The notes under the pieces are model-generated. The model saw nothing but the letters and a program-made list of their open reading frames with translations, had not been told where the DNA came from and made no database searches. A stretch of 64,000 bases of DNA from Shewanella seohaensis. Its GTDB lineage: Bacteria > Pseudomonadota > Gammaproteobacteria > Enterobacterales > Shewanellaceae. Position 1 is the first letter of the stretch. Each line of letters starts with the position of its first letter. Of the stretch, positions 36,923-50,000 are shown in pieces. The translations under genes and the position numbers were made by a program. The stretch covers positions 1,984,001 through 2,048,000 of the forward strand of contig NZ_CP104900.1 in the NCBI RefSeq assembly GCF_025449215.1, written 5' to 3'.

Positions 36923-38575
36923 TTAGCAGCGTTGCAGTGGTTTCCAGCGTTGTAGGCTGACTGGAATACTTACCCCTTGGGATAACAACAGGTTAATCCG
37001 TGCTTGGTAGGCTGCGCCCTGCATTAAATGTTTTGCCAAATCCACTGCATTGCGCTCGCGATAATCATCTAAATAACTGCCTTTGGCCCAAGCATTAAAG
37101 GCGCCGAGGGCGGGGCCAGCCCAGATTTGGTAATCCATTTCGCGGCCAACTTCACCTGTGTTTGACCAGCGGCTCGAAAGACCCAAATACCAGCGGAAAA
37201 TCAGTGCCATTTTACGTTTTGGATTATCCAGCGCGCGTTCAATTTGCTTAGGATCGCGCTCATTAAAGTGCGCCACAGTGCCTGCCCAAATCTCATCTAA
37301 TGAGGCGCGAAACACTTGCTCTTCCAGCTTTTGTCTTTCCTCTGCTGGAATCGCCTCAATCGAGTCGTAGCGGGTGTAAATTTCGTAGAGTTTATTGGCG
37401 CGCATCGGGAATAGGGTGCCGCGCTTAACCACTTGTAACTTAACGCCCATTTCGAACATATCGGCGGCGGGCGCCATAGTTACATCGGCCATTTCAGTGG
37501 TGGCGAGTAACTTACGGGTATGTTCGCTCGCTCCCGCCTCAACACAGGCTTGGTTGATTGAGCCAGTGACAATAAAGGCTGCGCCCATATTAAAGGTCGC
37601 CAGCGCCGCATCGGGCGTGCCGATCCCACCACCTGCGCCCACACGGATCGGCGTTTTGTACTGGTACTTGGCTTGAATGGTATCTTTTAGCGCCAAAATG
37701 GTCGGTAATAACGTGACCAGAGGGCGATTGTCGGTGTGGCCGCCTGAGTCGGCTTCGGCGGTAATGTCATCGGCCATTGGGACAGATTGCGCCATCAGCA
37801 TTTGATCTTCGCTGATAAGCCCTTCGTTCACTAATTGCTGCAGCATCTTAACGGGGGCGGGCTCCATAAACTTGGTCGCCACCTCGGTACGGCTGATTTT
37901 AGCAATCACTTTGTTGCTAATCACAATCTCGCCGTTGGCATCACGGCTCAGGCCTGCGGCGCGGTAATAAACGATTTGCGGCGTTAAGCCCAAGAAGGCC
38001 GAGGCCTCAACCGTACGCACTTGATGCTTGAGGAAGAGTTCGACACTGCCACGCTCAAGCGCTGGCTCGCTCGGGCTGTGAATGAGGTTAAAGGCGTAGG
38101 GGCCATTGGGCAATGCCGTTTGAATGCGTTTAATCGCGGCTTCAACGCGCGACGGAATTAATCCTGCCGCGCCAAAGGAACACAGAATGCCCGCTTGACC
38201 AAGAGCGATAACTAACTCTTCCGAGGCGATGCCGTTGGCCATGGCGCCCGCGTAGTAGGCGTATTTCACCCCATGCACACGGCGAAAATTACTGTCACCC
38301 AAGCTTTGGATGCCAAGGGCGGGGGCGAAGGCGCTCACAGGATGCAAACCATTGCTTTTGTGTAAGCCATTGCTAGGTTGAGCTTCAGCAAGACCCACCA
38401 CCTCGGCGCTTTGGGCTATGCCTAGGCCTTTTTCGGCATGATTGACTAAGTAACAGGCTTGATTGAGATCTTTAAGTTTTTTGCCAAGGGAATCGATATC
38501 GAAACTGATGGCGGCTTCATCAACCTGCCATGGCCAAGGACTGAGCTTATTATTATCGAGTGTGGTATTCGTCAT
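36923..38575 (-). CDS. pfaD: PUFA synthase enoyl reductase PfaD
   Basis: 550 residues. A TIM-barrel flavoprotein of the 2-nitropropane-dioxygenase type. Visible are VKYAYYAGAMANGIASEELVIALGQAGILCSFGAAG near the start of the barrel, SGGHTDNRPLVTLLPTILALKD with the conserved H of the active site, VGAGGGIGTPDAALATFNMGAAFIVTGSINQACVEAGAS for FMN phosphate binding, and KYYL-like WYLGLSSRWSNTGEVGREMDYQIW. PfaD supplies the trans-acting enoyl reduction step for PfaA-C during each extension round. Full length, unbroken. It is separated from pfaC by 128 bases and is the last gene before the operon terminator. Confidence 0.95.
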   Translation of the reverse strand: MTNTTLDNNKLSPWPWQVDEAAISFDIDSLGKKLKDLNQACYLVNHAEKGLGIAQSAEVVGLAEAQPSNGLHKSNGLHPVSAFAPALGIQSLGDSNFRRVHGVKYAYYAGAMANGIASEELVIALGQAGILCSFGAAGLIPSRVEAAIKRIQTALPNGPYAFNLIHSPSEPALERGSVELFLKHQVRTVEASAFLGLTPQIVYYRAAGLSRDANGEIVISNKVIAKISRTEVATKFMEPAPVKMLQQLVNEGLISEDQMLMAQSVPMADDITAEADSGGHTDNRPLVTLLPTILALKDTIQAKYQYKTPIRVGAGGGIGTPDAALATFNMGAAFIVTGSINQACVEAGASEHTRKLLATTEMADVTMAPAADMFEMGVKLQVVKRGTLFPMRANKLYEIYTRYDSIEAIPAEERQKLEEQVFRASLDEIWAGTVAHFNERDPKQIERALDNPKRKMALIFRWYLGLSSRWSNTGEVGREMDYQIWAGPALGAFNAWAKGSYLDDYRERNAVDLAKHLMQGAAYQARINLLLSQGVSIPVSLQRWKPLQRC

Positions 38576-38703
38576 TTGGGCTATTCACTTTTAGGTGTTT
38601 GGGGCCTGAATTTGTTTGCCGCAGTGGGGTTATTCCCTTGCACTGCGGCTGTTGTGTACTGTTTAAGCTAACTTTGGCTAATGCCGCAAGTTAGGCGCTA
38701 GCG

Positions 38704-41700
38704 CTATGCCTCTTCGATGCAGATTGCGATATCGGTTACCTCATAAATGCGCAGGCCATCCTTACTCAGGTTTGCATCGCCTTTGATGATGCGTTTTCCG
38801 TTTTTATCTTCAATGCTGGTGATATGCACATCCAGCGACATCTGTTTGTTTAATGGATTAATTTGACCGCGATACTTCCATTTAATTTCTGACAGAATTT
38901 GGCCAAATTTCGGATTATTGAAGCCTGCGCCTAGGTCTTGGTCTATGGCATAGGTTTGCAGTAATTCGATAATCGCCTCGACGCCGAGTGAGCCTGGCAT
39001 CACAGGATCCTGATGGAAATGGAACTGGAAGAACCAATCGCTTGGGTCAATAGTGCGCTCGGCGTACAAGTATCCCAGTCCCTTCTTACCGCCAGTTTTT
39101 ACAATTTCGGCCTTGTCGATAAAGTTCAGCTGCCCACCCGCGAGGCGGTAGTGTGGTTTGCCCTGCGGCGCCACGAAACTGCGGCCGTTTTTATCTAACA
39201 GATTGATTTGGCTGTCGGCTTTAATACCGCGTTCAAGGTGCCAGGCTTGGGTGATTTTACCGTTGTCGATACCCAACTGGTTTTTAAGCACATCGGCCTT
39301 AAAGTAACCGAAAACCGCATTACCGCGGTAGAAGGGCTCGCCATCGCAGCTCAGTTCGAAACTAAAGTTTTGAATGATATTGCTGCCAGCAATCACAGTG
39401 GACAGCAGGCGCGAATCATTGACTATGGTTTTACCGCGTAAATCCACTTCGCGCAGTAACTTGCCACTGCCGTCGAGGTTGCGGAAGAATAATTCCTGCC
39501 CCGGGAAGCCTAAGGTAGTGCCCATATAACCTGAGATAAAGCCATTGGGCTGCAATGAGATTTCCATCAGCACAGAGTAAGGCATCACACTCGGATGGCT
39601 GTTTTTAGCGTAATACCACGCGTTGCTGGGCACTTCATACTCGGCAATACAGGAGGATGGCTTTTTCAGTTCGCCACGTTTGCCCTCAATGGCTACTACG
39701 CGGGTGGTGAGTTGCAGATCGCCGCAGGGCGTGCGCGGCGGGATTAAGCCACGGTAAATACTAAAATCGGGGCCGAAGCAGTTTTCAATATCGCCGGTGG
39801 CAAACTCAAACAAATGATAAGGCGTAAACGGCAGGGTGTCGGGCACGCGATTGGCGTACTTAGAGCCTGCTGGCGCAATCGGCGCGCTTACATGCTTAAG
39901 CGGCACAACGCCTTTATTCACGGGAGCTGAAACATCTGGGATTTGCGCCATCAGTGGCGCTTGTTCCGCTTGATTGTAGATATTTGCAGCTTGCGAATCA
40001 TTGCCTTGTGAAGAATGACTCTGCGAAAAACCGCTGTGCGAATAGCGAGTGCAATCCGCTTCTTCTTTAATCATCACCCCGAGGTTTTGGAAATCCACCA
40101 CCACTTTGCCATTGAGCAGGATATCGATATTCGCCTTGGCATAGAGGCGAGGGCTCAAGCCAATTTCGGTGACTTCCATGCGATAGGTGAGCGTGCCAGA
40201 TTGTGGCAATACTTGACCGCGGCAGCGCACTTTTTGCGATGCGTTTTCAAGGGGTTGGAAACGACCGTTAGTCACCCCAAGGTGCATACCAATATGAAGC
40301 ATAAAGAATTGCAGTAACTGACCACACCCTTCGGCCATGAGGGAGCCTGCCATCACTTGGTCGCCCTTGAAATGGCAAGGGAAATACCAATGGTCGGGGG
40401 CTAATTGTTTGTGACCTTCTATCAAGCCTAAGCCCCATGCGCCGCCATGCACGTCGAGCCTGCTGACTTGCTCGATCATCAGGAATTTTTCCGAGGCGAA
40501 GCACAGTGAAGGCTGGAGACCAAACTTTGCTTGATGGGCTGCATGTTCGCCGCCGAAACAGCCACCAATGTCGGCGCTCAGTAGACGGTGGATTTGCCCG
40601 TAGCTAAAGGCCGTTTGCGCGCAGTTAAGTAGCGGCGTGAAGCGTGGCTTATTGCCGTTTCGGGCATATTCATTGGCCAGTGCAATTTGTGCTTGCTCGC
40701 GCAGCTTAATTTCGGCCTCGGTGCGGATCACCCCTTTGCCATCAGCCAGTTCTTTATCGGTAAAGAATCCCGCGCAGCCGCCGTCCATTTTTAGGATCAG
40801 CTTATCGCCCACGAAGCATTCGTAGGAGAAGAAAAACAACAGGGTATCGCCATTACGGGCAAAGTGGTTGATGGAGATATCGTAGCGTAGGGTGTCACCG
40901 CCGCGGGGCAGATCCCCAAGGAAGGTGAGGGTGCAGTCGAGCAAGCGATAGACGCGCTCGCCTTTGTTTTCAAAATCGATACCTAAGTAGCTGATGAGCA
41001 TTAAATCGCACTGACCCGATTCGACCGCCACCGCCCACGGAATTTGGCCATCGACCAAGAAGGGCGCATCCACGGGAATGTCGTACTCTGTGGTCATAGT
41101 GCTCGGCTGATAGCGGTTCATTTGCGCGTTGAGCTTAGTCACCCGCGAGACCAGCAGATAATCCGAGGTTGGCAGGCGCACGCGGCGGGCGTAGCTATCG
41201 ATAATGGCGTAATCGGCGCCAAAGACCTTGGCAATGTCGCCCTCGGCATATTCCACTAGATCTTGATAGTTCCAAATGCAGGGCTTAGCCGCAGGAATGG
41301 GTGGCGTATAGGGTGCGACATTCGCGTGATCTGGTTTTAACTCTCGTTTTAATTCTGGGACTGATACAGCTTGCTGCGCCGCAATGGGAGCGGCATTGGC
41401 GCTGGTGGCAACAGACCCCATTTGTGTCGTCTGGGACAATTGCGCTTTTAACAGCGTATCGGCCAGTTTGAGCCCTTGCTCACGGCTCTGTAAAAAGGCT
41501 AAGTGCGCCTCGCGGGCCAATTGCTGGTTTTGTAACAGTGCCGCGCTATCCTGCGACGCCCTATCCTGCGCCAAGGGCGCCGCCGAATATTGGTGTGGTG
41601 CGTTAGATGACATACCGCTCTCTACTGCTATTGGTGTGGCAAATGGGGTGGCGTTTTCAGCCGTGGTATCAAGTGCAGCGCGCACTGTGGCTACAGTTTG

Positions 41701-44627
41701 TGTCGCCTGTGGTGCGACAGGCTGCAACTGGCGCATTTTGCCTTGGATGGCGGCAAGTGCGGGCAATGGCGTATCCACAATATGTTGATAGATATCGCGG
41801 CCACCGAGCGTGACTGGTTTGATTAAATGTTTTTGCTCACTTAAGGTTAAGTCCTGCTCAAGGCGCAGTTCTAGTTGTTCCGCCTGCGTTACCGTTTGGC
41901 TTAACAGCAGCAGTGAGCTCACTCCTTGGCTTTGGGTAAACACTAATGCCTGTTTATCGGCGTTTTTATCCGAACCCTCAGACCCGTTTTTTAGGCTTAA
42001 CAGGGCACTCAAAAGACTGGCCATACCCGCCGCGGCAAAGTTATGCCCAAGGGTATTGGCGACTCGATTGCATGGCGTCCCCATAAGATTAAGCTGAGTT
42101 AATAGCCGCTCCGCTGGCAGTTGCTCTTCTGGGGCAATACATTGCTCAACCATATGGATGGCAGCGGGCACTGAAGGATTGGCGATAGCCGTTTCGGTTA
42201 TCAGCGAATCAAGCAGCTTGGGCAGCTGATGATGTGTGCCAAATGCTTGAGCACGAATTTGGCCGTAGCCCTTTTGAGAACTGTTACTCGCTTGTTGACT
42301 GTTGCTCGCTTGCTGGTTTGTCAGCACGATAGCGCCCGCACCTTCACCCACCTTCCACTGTGGATTCGAGCTGTCGGCATCGAGATCAACGGCGATTTGA
42401 GCGTTTTTCAATATAACCTGTTCAACACTGCCGCTTAAATCCACGGCGGCAATCACGATGCCATCGAGGGCCTCTTGGGACAGTAGGTTTTGCGCTACAT
42501 CGATACAGCGAGCGACCGATTGCTCGGCGGCTGAAATGGTAAACGCTGGGCCATTAAAGTCCCACAGCGAGGCGATGCGCGACGCCATAATATTGCCAAT
42601 AAAGCTGGTGTATTGATTGAGCTTGGCGGCATCGAGCACGCTGTCCATGGCGATGGCTTCGAGGGCAAGGTATTCATCATTGGAGAGGTGAACGCCTTGC
42701 TGCTTTAAGCTATCTGCAAGTTGGGTGTGCAAATTCACCCGGCCACGGAATTGGTGCAGCTCAAGCTCGGTTTCCATCGCCACTAACACCGCGACCTTGC
42801 TGCCCGCGGTTAACTTGGCATCGCGAATCGCTTCGTCGGCGACTTTGATCAGCAACAATTGCTGGGATATGAGCCTGTCATCCTCATTAGGCGGCACTTT
42901 AAAGCGTAAAAAGTCAAAATCAAACTGCTCAATATAGGCGCCTTTAGGCGCGCGATTTAGGCCAAAATGCTTAAGGATATCGGGGTGTTTATCTAAGCCT
43001 TTCCAGCGGTTAGGTGGCAGCGGGATAAAGGCATCTTTTTGGTTTAATAGCGCTTTATCCAGTGCATTGATCGAGGCCAAAGGCCCAAAGTGCGACGCCA
43101 TACCGATAACGGTTAATGCTTGCTGCTGATAAATAGGTTTGTTGGCTTGCTTCTCGGCGCTGTGAGTTGTTGGTTGATAGGATTCCAACAACAGATGGGC
43201 ATTACAGCCACCAAAACCAAATACAGATACCCCCGCATGGCGACGATCGTTGCTTGTTTTATCGGGCCAAGACTGCAGTTGAGTGGGGATATTATCACCG
43301 CTAAACAATCCCTTAGGTGATGAAATCGGCGTCTTGAGGTTGATACTCGCCGGTAGCTGGCCTGAGCGCATAGCGAAGATCATTTTCATGATCCCAGGCA
43401 TGCCGGCGGCGGTGAGCAAATGCCCAAGGTTGGATTTAGCCGAACCTATCAGCGGCGCTTTAGTGCCGCCGAGTTTATTTTCGAAAAAACGCTCCATCGA
43501 AGTGAGTTCAACCTTATCCCCCAGCGGTGTGCCGGTGGCATGGCATTCAATCACTTCGATATTGCTCGGGTGGGTGTTGGCGGCGGCATAGGCGCGCTCG
43601 AAGGCTTGCACTTGGCCCTTACTGTTGGGGCTTAAGACAAATTGGCCTTTGCCATCGTTGGATAAGCCAATACCACTGACCACGGCATAAATATTATCGC
43701 CATCGCGCTCGGCATCCTCTAAACGCTTAAGCACTAATACGCCAGCGCCTTCGCCCGCGAATAAGCCTTTGCTATTGCTATCAAAAGGCGCCGAAATCCC
43801 ATGGTCTGGATAGGCGTGGAAAATCGAGAATCCCATATTGATAAAGAAGGGATCGGCGCCCGATACGGCGCCCGCGAGCATCATATCTGCCTTGCCCGTG
43901 GTTAAATAATCGCAGGCCAATTTGAGGGCATAGACAGAGCTGGCGCAGGCGGCATCGAGGCTGAGCTGCGCGCCGCCAAGGCCGAGGGCATCACTTAACA
44001 ATTTAGACGCCGTGTGGGCGATGGCGCCATTGGCGGCCTGTTGCGTGCCCGCCATCGACGCATTGGCGAAGGGCGCGAGAGCAAATTCGGGTTGATTAAG
44101 CTTGGTTTTTAATGCCTTTTCAACCGCTTGATGGTAAATCGGTAAAAACAGTTCATTAGAGCTTGCGATCGGGAACGACAGGGTGCCCATTACAATCCCT
44201 GTGCGCTCAAGTAATGGTGCCGTTAAATCCACGCCCGCATCCAGCAGGGCTTTTTACTGCAATCTAATGCCCATAAAAAGCTTTCATCGAGTCCGTCAAA
44301 GGCCGTCGGCGGCAACTGATAACCCTGTGGGTCAAAACGAAAGTTGCGGATATAGCCGCCCTTGTCGCAATAAAAACGGTCGGCTTGGCCTTGAACGCCT
44401 TGGTAATCTGCTGGATTGGCATTGAGTTTGGCCGCATCGATTTGGCTGCGGGAATCTTTTTTATCCAGCAGATTTTGCCAAAACTGCTCCGGTGTGTCGG
44501 CATCGGGATACTGAACGGCAAGGCCGACGATGGCAATCTTTGGCATCGCCTTTGAGCTTTGGCGCTGGTCGTTTGGCACAGCGGCGCTGTCTTGCAGAGT
44601 CGGGTGAGTATGCATTTGAGAACTCAA
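38704..44627 (-). CDS. pfaC: PUFA synthase subunit PfaC (KS-CLF-DH-DH), frame broken once
   Basis: About 1974 residues from TTG 44627, which overlaps the pfaB stop as TTGA and has AGGAG 7 bases ahead. The frame is interrupted at the T run 44251-44255; one added base restores DCSKKALLDAGVDLTAPLLERTG. Order: ketosynthase (1-460, active-site stretch LDAACASSVYALKLA near 224), a chain-length-factor-like ketosynthase (about 480-880) in which the catalytic Cys is replaced (SAAEQSVARC), a linker rich in A and Q, then two FabA-like dehydratases with HFKGDQVMAGSLMAEGCGQL (near 1417) and HFHQDPVMPGSLGVEAIIEL (near 1870). These create and isomerise the cis double bonds of the product. Confidence 0.93.
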
Positions 44628-47032
44628 AGGGGTTCTCCTTCTTGGAATACGTTTGAATAATGGCCTAATGCGCTGGCTGAATGTGGTGCTATCGTTTTCG
44701 CTGCAGTCTTATCTGCAATCTTATCTGCAACAGGAGTGGCTGACTGAGCTGCCGATTGCGGCATAAGCGGCGCAAGGGAGAGTGGCACTCTATGGCTGAT
44801 AAGTTGAGCTAAGCACTTGAGTAAACTGGTGATCGTATCGCTGCCCTTGGCATTGCATGCCATGGCTAATATCGGTTGTTCCTGTGTTTGAACGCCATCG
44901 GCGCCCAACTCTAGTTGGCGGCCGATTTTATCGATAAGTGTGCTGGTTTGACGATCGGCGCCCACCTCGACAAATAAGCGCGCACCTTGTTGATACGCGG
45001 TGTTAATCAGCGCGGTAAAATTCAGCGGCGCACAAAAGGTGTCGGCAATAGTCTTGGCAATGCTTTGGCTATCGATACTGACGGCGCTTTGCTGCGCTGC
45101 GCTAATAAAACGCACCTGAGTCTCGCAGGCATTCGCCTTTAAGCCCAAGGAATAAAACCTTTGGATAGCGTTGTGCTGTGACTGCGAGGGCGGGGTATGC
45201 ATGGCGGTGACTTTATTGCTGGCAATACCACGCTTATTCAGCCTTTTAAGGAGTTGTAAGCAGCTTGCTTCGCAGCCCGCGAGAATACAGGTATCGCCCT
45301 GTTCGATGGCTAGATAAACCCGTGGAAAATCATTCAGCAGGGCATTAATTTCGGCGCGAGAGGCTCGCACTAAAAAGCTATTCCATACTAGCGGTGCATC
45401 TTCATTCAACTGCCAATCGCGGCGCACCGCAAGCAGTGGGCCTGAAATCTCCTGATTGAAGATGGCGCTGTTTTGAGTCGCGTGAATCAGGGCATGTGGC
45501 GTTTGCCAGATATCTAAACTTGCCCACATGGCCGCTTCACCCATGGAATAGCCCAGAGCGAGTTGCGGTCGGATATTAAAGACTCGAGTCAACAGCCGAC
45601 TAAATAGGTAACTGGCGCCAACACCGCTAATCGCAAGCTGGCTTAAGCTCATCTCTGCCGCGTCTTTTTCTGCGCTTTTCGTATTATTTGTGCCTTGGTA
45701 AATCACCTCGGCCTGCAGCATGGCGGCTAAATCTCCTTCGCGTTCAAGCTCGCGATAAAGTTCAGGGAAATAGCCGTGTAAGTCGCTGAACATATTCGGG
45801 TAAACCGTGCCGACGCCGGGGTAGACAAAGGTTAAGCCCGTATCGCCGAGGGGTGTTGGCGTAAAATAACTGCCCGCTGGGGTCTTAAAGGCTAGATTGG
45901 CCAATGGCGTTGACGCTGGCGTTTGGGCTGGAGCTGGCGCAGGAGTCTGTTGCGTCTTTTCAATATAAGCGCGCATCGCCTTGGCTTCTTGCATTAGCTC
46001 TTCAACTGAGCCAGCTATCAGCACTAAGGCTAATTTATCCTTTGCTTGATAGCGCTCAAACCAATCATTGCCTTGGCTGCTGAGCCAGTTCGTATCAGGT
46101 AGGCACGCCGATAAATCTAATGAATCAATCAGTTGTGATAACTGTACCGTTAAAGACTCAAGCGTGTTGCCACTGATGGGAATAAACAGCCTGTTGGCAT
46201 TGAGTAATGGCTGAGCGATAAGTCGAGTGCCTTGGGTCAAGATAAGGCTCTGGGCTGTCTGATCTTGAGGGGCTTTATCCAAGAGATTACCCAAGAGATT
46301 TAGGCTTAACACTCTTGCCTGATGGGGCTTGGTAAACCAATAGCCGTTCTGCGCGTTTTTTACGGGCTTTTCAGCGCGCTGTTCAGCGTATTGTTCAGCA
46401 AGTTGCGCTGCATCAGTCGCCTCAAGCATTGGTTCAATGCCTTTGAGGCTGCGATGACTTAACGCCTCAACCGCTTGAGATAATACATTCAACTGACTGG
46501 CAAGATTGCCTGCCTGCGCGTAGCCATTAACCGCTTGAGCACAATCGCGTTTTGCCAAGCTAAAAGCGCTGCTTAAGCAGCGCTCGACGGTATTTGTATT
46601 GATAGCATTTGTTTCTTCGACTGTTTCAGCTTGGATTTGCGCTAATGCTGAAATATAAGCCTCGGCATGCAGGTGTAACTGCGCTGCCATCAGCCCATCG
46701 AGCAGATACAGGCTGCGGACTTGCTGCTGATATTCAAAGCGAATTTCAACAAGTTGTTTTTGCGCAATATGGGCGAGTTGTTCAGTGATCAAGGCGACCA
46801 GTGTAGGCTCATCAGCTGGCTCATTAATCAGTGGCTTATCTTCAACATTGAGCTGAATTCGACAAGCCATCAACTGCTGCAGCTTACTTACATCGGTTGG
46901 TGCATGGTTAAGCACACTCTGCATCCACCCATCACCAATCCATACGGCTATTCGCAGTGGCTTGGCATTGGGATGCGGACTGTTTAATGCCGCATTGCTT
47001 AATGCGGCATGCGCGCTTGGGTCGAGTGTCAC
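44624..47032 (-). CDS. pfaB: PUFA synthase acyltransferase PfaB
   Basis: 802 residues from GTG 47032, overlapping the pfaA stop as GTGA. The C-terminal half is an acyltransferase domain: FVYPGVGTVYPNMFSDLHGYFPELYRELE, the nucleophile elbow LALGYSMGEAAMWASLDIW near residue 496, VRRDWQLNEDAPLVWNSFLVRAS and ARLFVEVGADRQTSTLIDKIG. The N-terminal half is a diverged ketosynthase-like/linker region of low conservation. PfaB is known to influence which PUFA (EPA or DHA) is made. This one is in the EPA-type Shewanella arrangement. Reads in a single frame. Confidence 0.94.
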   Translation of the reverse strand: MTLDPSAHAALSNAALNSPHPNAKPLRIAVWIGDGWMQSVLNHAPTDVSKLQQLMACRIQLNVEDKPLINEPADEPTLVALITEQLAHIAQKQLVEIRFEYQQQVRSLYLLDGLMAAQLHLHAEAYISALAQIQAETVEETNAINTNTVERCLSSAFSLAKRDCAQAVNGYAQAGNLASQLNVLSQAVEALSHRSLKGIEPMLEATDAAQLAEQYAEQRAEKPVKNAQNGYWFTKPHQARVLSLNLLGNLLDKAPQDQTAQSLILTQGTRLIAQPLLNANRLFIPISGNTLESLTVQLSQLIDSLDLSACLPDTNWLSSQGNDWFERYQAKDKLALVLIAGSVEELMQEAKAMRAYIEKTQQTPAPAPAQTPASTPLANLAFKTPAGSYFTPTPLGDTGLTFVYPGVGTVYPNMFSDLHGYFPELYRELEREGDLAAMLQAEVIYQGTNNTKSAEKDAAEMSLSQLAISGVGASYLFSRLLTRVFNIRPQLALGYSMGEAAMWASLDIWQTPHALIHATQNSAIFNQEISGPLLAVRRDWQLNEDAPLVWNSFLVRASRAEINALLNDFPRVYLAIEQGDTCILAGCEASCLQLLKRLNKRGIASNKVTAMHTPPSQSQHNAIQRFYSLGLKANACETQVRFISAAQQSAVSIDSQSIAKTIADTFCAPLNFTALINTAYQQGARLFVEVGADRQTSTLIDKIGRQLELGADGVQTQEQPILAMACNAKGSDTITSLLKCLAQLISHRVPLSLAPLMPQSAAQSATPVADKIADKTAAKTIAPHSASALGHYSNVFQEGEPL

Positions 47033-50000
47033 TTAACACTTACCTCGGCCGAGCTTTGGGCGACTGCCTGCTCTTGCGTTTGTTGCTGAGGTTTATTGGC
47101 CAAAAACGCTTGGTTGAGCGTCTTACTGACAGTAACCTTGGCCCGTTTCATCTCGCAGCTTAATCGGCCATCTTGATGATAAAGCGCAATATTGGCTTCA
47201 AGTGAACGGGACGAATGCTTGAGCACATCCAGCACTAATACCGCCTTCTCGCCAAAATCTAAGGGCGAATAGGACACAAACTCGCCAATGGCACTGGGTA
47301 AGCTTGCCGCTTGATATTTAAGGCGCGCCCACACGAGCATGGCCTGCAATAACAGATCTTCGGCAAAGGGTTGTGTGCCTTTATCCTCAAGATTTGGCGC
47401 AAACTCGCCGCAGTCATCTAATGCCACCGTTGGCAGTGCTACCTTAGCGATAAGCTGCTGATCATCAAAGGCGAGCACTTCGCTTATGCCTTGCAGTCTT
47501 GGGCCATGGAACAGTGTGCCATCGCTGTAGAGCGACTCACGGTTCGCGATAGCGGGTTGCTGTGCCATCTCCTGCATCAGAGAATGTAACTCACCAACCT
47601 CGAAACGCTGTTCGTCTGGCATATCATCCGTCTGCGCCACTAACACTGCCTGATACTGCGGGCGACCTTCAAAGCTTATCAGCGCGGTTAAGGCCTCAGT
47701 CGATTGCTGTGTAGCGTCGGCAAGCGGCGTGAGCATTAGTTCGAGCTCAATCGGCGCATCGCGGGCAAGTAGCGCCTCATCGAAGATAATTCCCTTGAGT
47801 AGTCGATAATCGCTGACACTCACCGCCTTACCTAAATGGGCCTTGGCGGCCTCACGCATCCAATCGATGGCGCATACCGTTGGCAACACCGCATGACCGT
47901 TGATGCAATGATCCTCAATAAAGCTCATGCGTTTAGGGTCGAGGCTGCGCATGACGCGAATACTTTGCGGCACCGTTTGGGCCATAGGCTGCGGATCTAA
48001 CGCCGTGGTTAGATCCGCTTCAGGCTTTTTGCTGATGCAGCTTCAACAGTATTGGCGGTATTGCCCTGCATATCGGTTCCGACCAACAGCTGCGCTCCCG
48101 TATCACTTAATAATTGGTTGGCAAATAACTCGGCACCGGCTTTGAGTGGAATGACATAGACCCCACGGTCGATAAACATCTTTTTCAGCGCAGGATTGAC
48201 CATGCCGCCATCCCAAGGACCCCAGTCAAAGCTCATCACCTTGGCGTGAGGCAATTGCTGCGCGAGTTGCAGCGCGGCCTTATTGAGAATGTCGTTAGAC
48301 ATGGCGTAGTCGCTCTGGCCGGTATTGCCGTAAAAACCCGCCGCCGAAGAGAACATGGCGATGAGCGTTAACTGGCTAAGATCCAGTGCCGACAGCAGAT
48401 TGTTAAGTCCGGTCACCTTAGTGCCATAAACGCGTTCAAGTTCACTTAAAGTTTTGTCTTGAATATGTTTGTCGGCAAGTACGCCCGCGCCGTGGATAAT
48501 CCCCGTGATGGGCGATAGGGCGTTGATAGGCGCAATCGTGCTGGCAATGGCGGTAGGCTCGTTAACATCCAGGCTTAAGTATTCGGCGCTGGCGCCCACG
48601 GCTTCAAAGGCCTGTAAGGCATGGCTGATTTCAAGGCTGCTTTGTACTGGCCAAACTAAGGCATCCACTTGTTTTGGTGTGGGTTTATCACCCATACTTT
48701 GCAGATGTGCAATGGCAGCGGCTTTCAGCTCGTTGCGATTTTTACCCTGAGCCCAAGCGGGGATCCCCTGATGGGCGCTGCGTCCCGCGAGGATAAAATG
48801 GGCCTTGCAGCGTTTCGCTAAACTTAAGGCGCACTCGAAGGTAACGCCCTTAGCGCCGCCTGTGACGAGGATTTTGTCCGCTGACGAGAGAGACGCGCCA
48901 CTGCGGCGAAGCACGGCATTGCCCGCGACTAAGGTGGTGCGCTCAAGCTCGCTATCAATACCGACTTCGACTGGCGCATCTTGGAGATAGTATTCCTGCA
49001 CTACCGCATTAGCGACCGTCTTAGCGTCCAAGTTTGGCGCGATATCCAGCGCGCGGCAGACCACTCCCGGCCACTCGTGATTTAAGGTTTTAGTGAGCCC
49101 AGAGAGCGCCGCTTGGTTGAGTTCACTTAGGCTAATAACAGCGCCAGCCGACTCGTCCATGCCTATATAGCCAAAGCCGCCGTCGATACGGCTGACGGTG
49201 ACAAAGCGGCAGTGGTCGCGCTCAGTTAACAGCGGTTGTAAGTGTTTGGCGAACAAGAAGGCTTGCTCGACCGAGGCTTTGGCGTCGTCTGCCAGCACTA
49301 AGCCAGCACCTTTATCCACATCGGACTTATGTTGTGGCTGCAGATGAATAAAACCAGCGATTTGGCCAAGCGCTTCAATCTGATTGATGACCTCACAAAT
49401 GCTTTCATCATCAATCGCCTCCAGCGTGAAGCTGGCAATATGGCTATCGAGTGGTGATGCGCTGGTTACAACCGTTTTCGGTGAGCGTACAACCGCGACC
49501 TTAACGCCTTGGGCGTGAAGCTTTTCGGCAATCACCCCCGCGTTGTGGCCATCGTCGCCGATAACGACGTAACTGTTTGCCGTCAGTTGAACATCGCTAG
49601 TTGCTATGATGCGCGCTAACTCAGCCGCCGCTGGCAACTTTTAGCATCACCTCACTATGGGGCGGCAGGTCGATGGTTTCCTCGACGGTTTCTGCAGTTG
49701 CCTCTTGAATCTCTTGAATTGTCGCAGCATGGTTTTGCTGTGGCGCCTCACTTGATGCTTGCGAACCCGCATAGAGGGCGACAATTTCACCCAAGGTGCG
49801 ACACTCGGCTAAATCTTCAGGGCTGAGTTCTGGCAGGTTTGGCAGTTGATCTTGTACTGTGCCTAAAATTTCCACGCGCTTGATGGAATCGATACCAAGG
49901 TCGGCTTCCATATCCATACTCAGTTCCAGCATTTCCACGGGATAGCCTGTCTTGACGGCCACGACCGCCATCATAGTGCGTTCAATCTCGCCATTAGAAA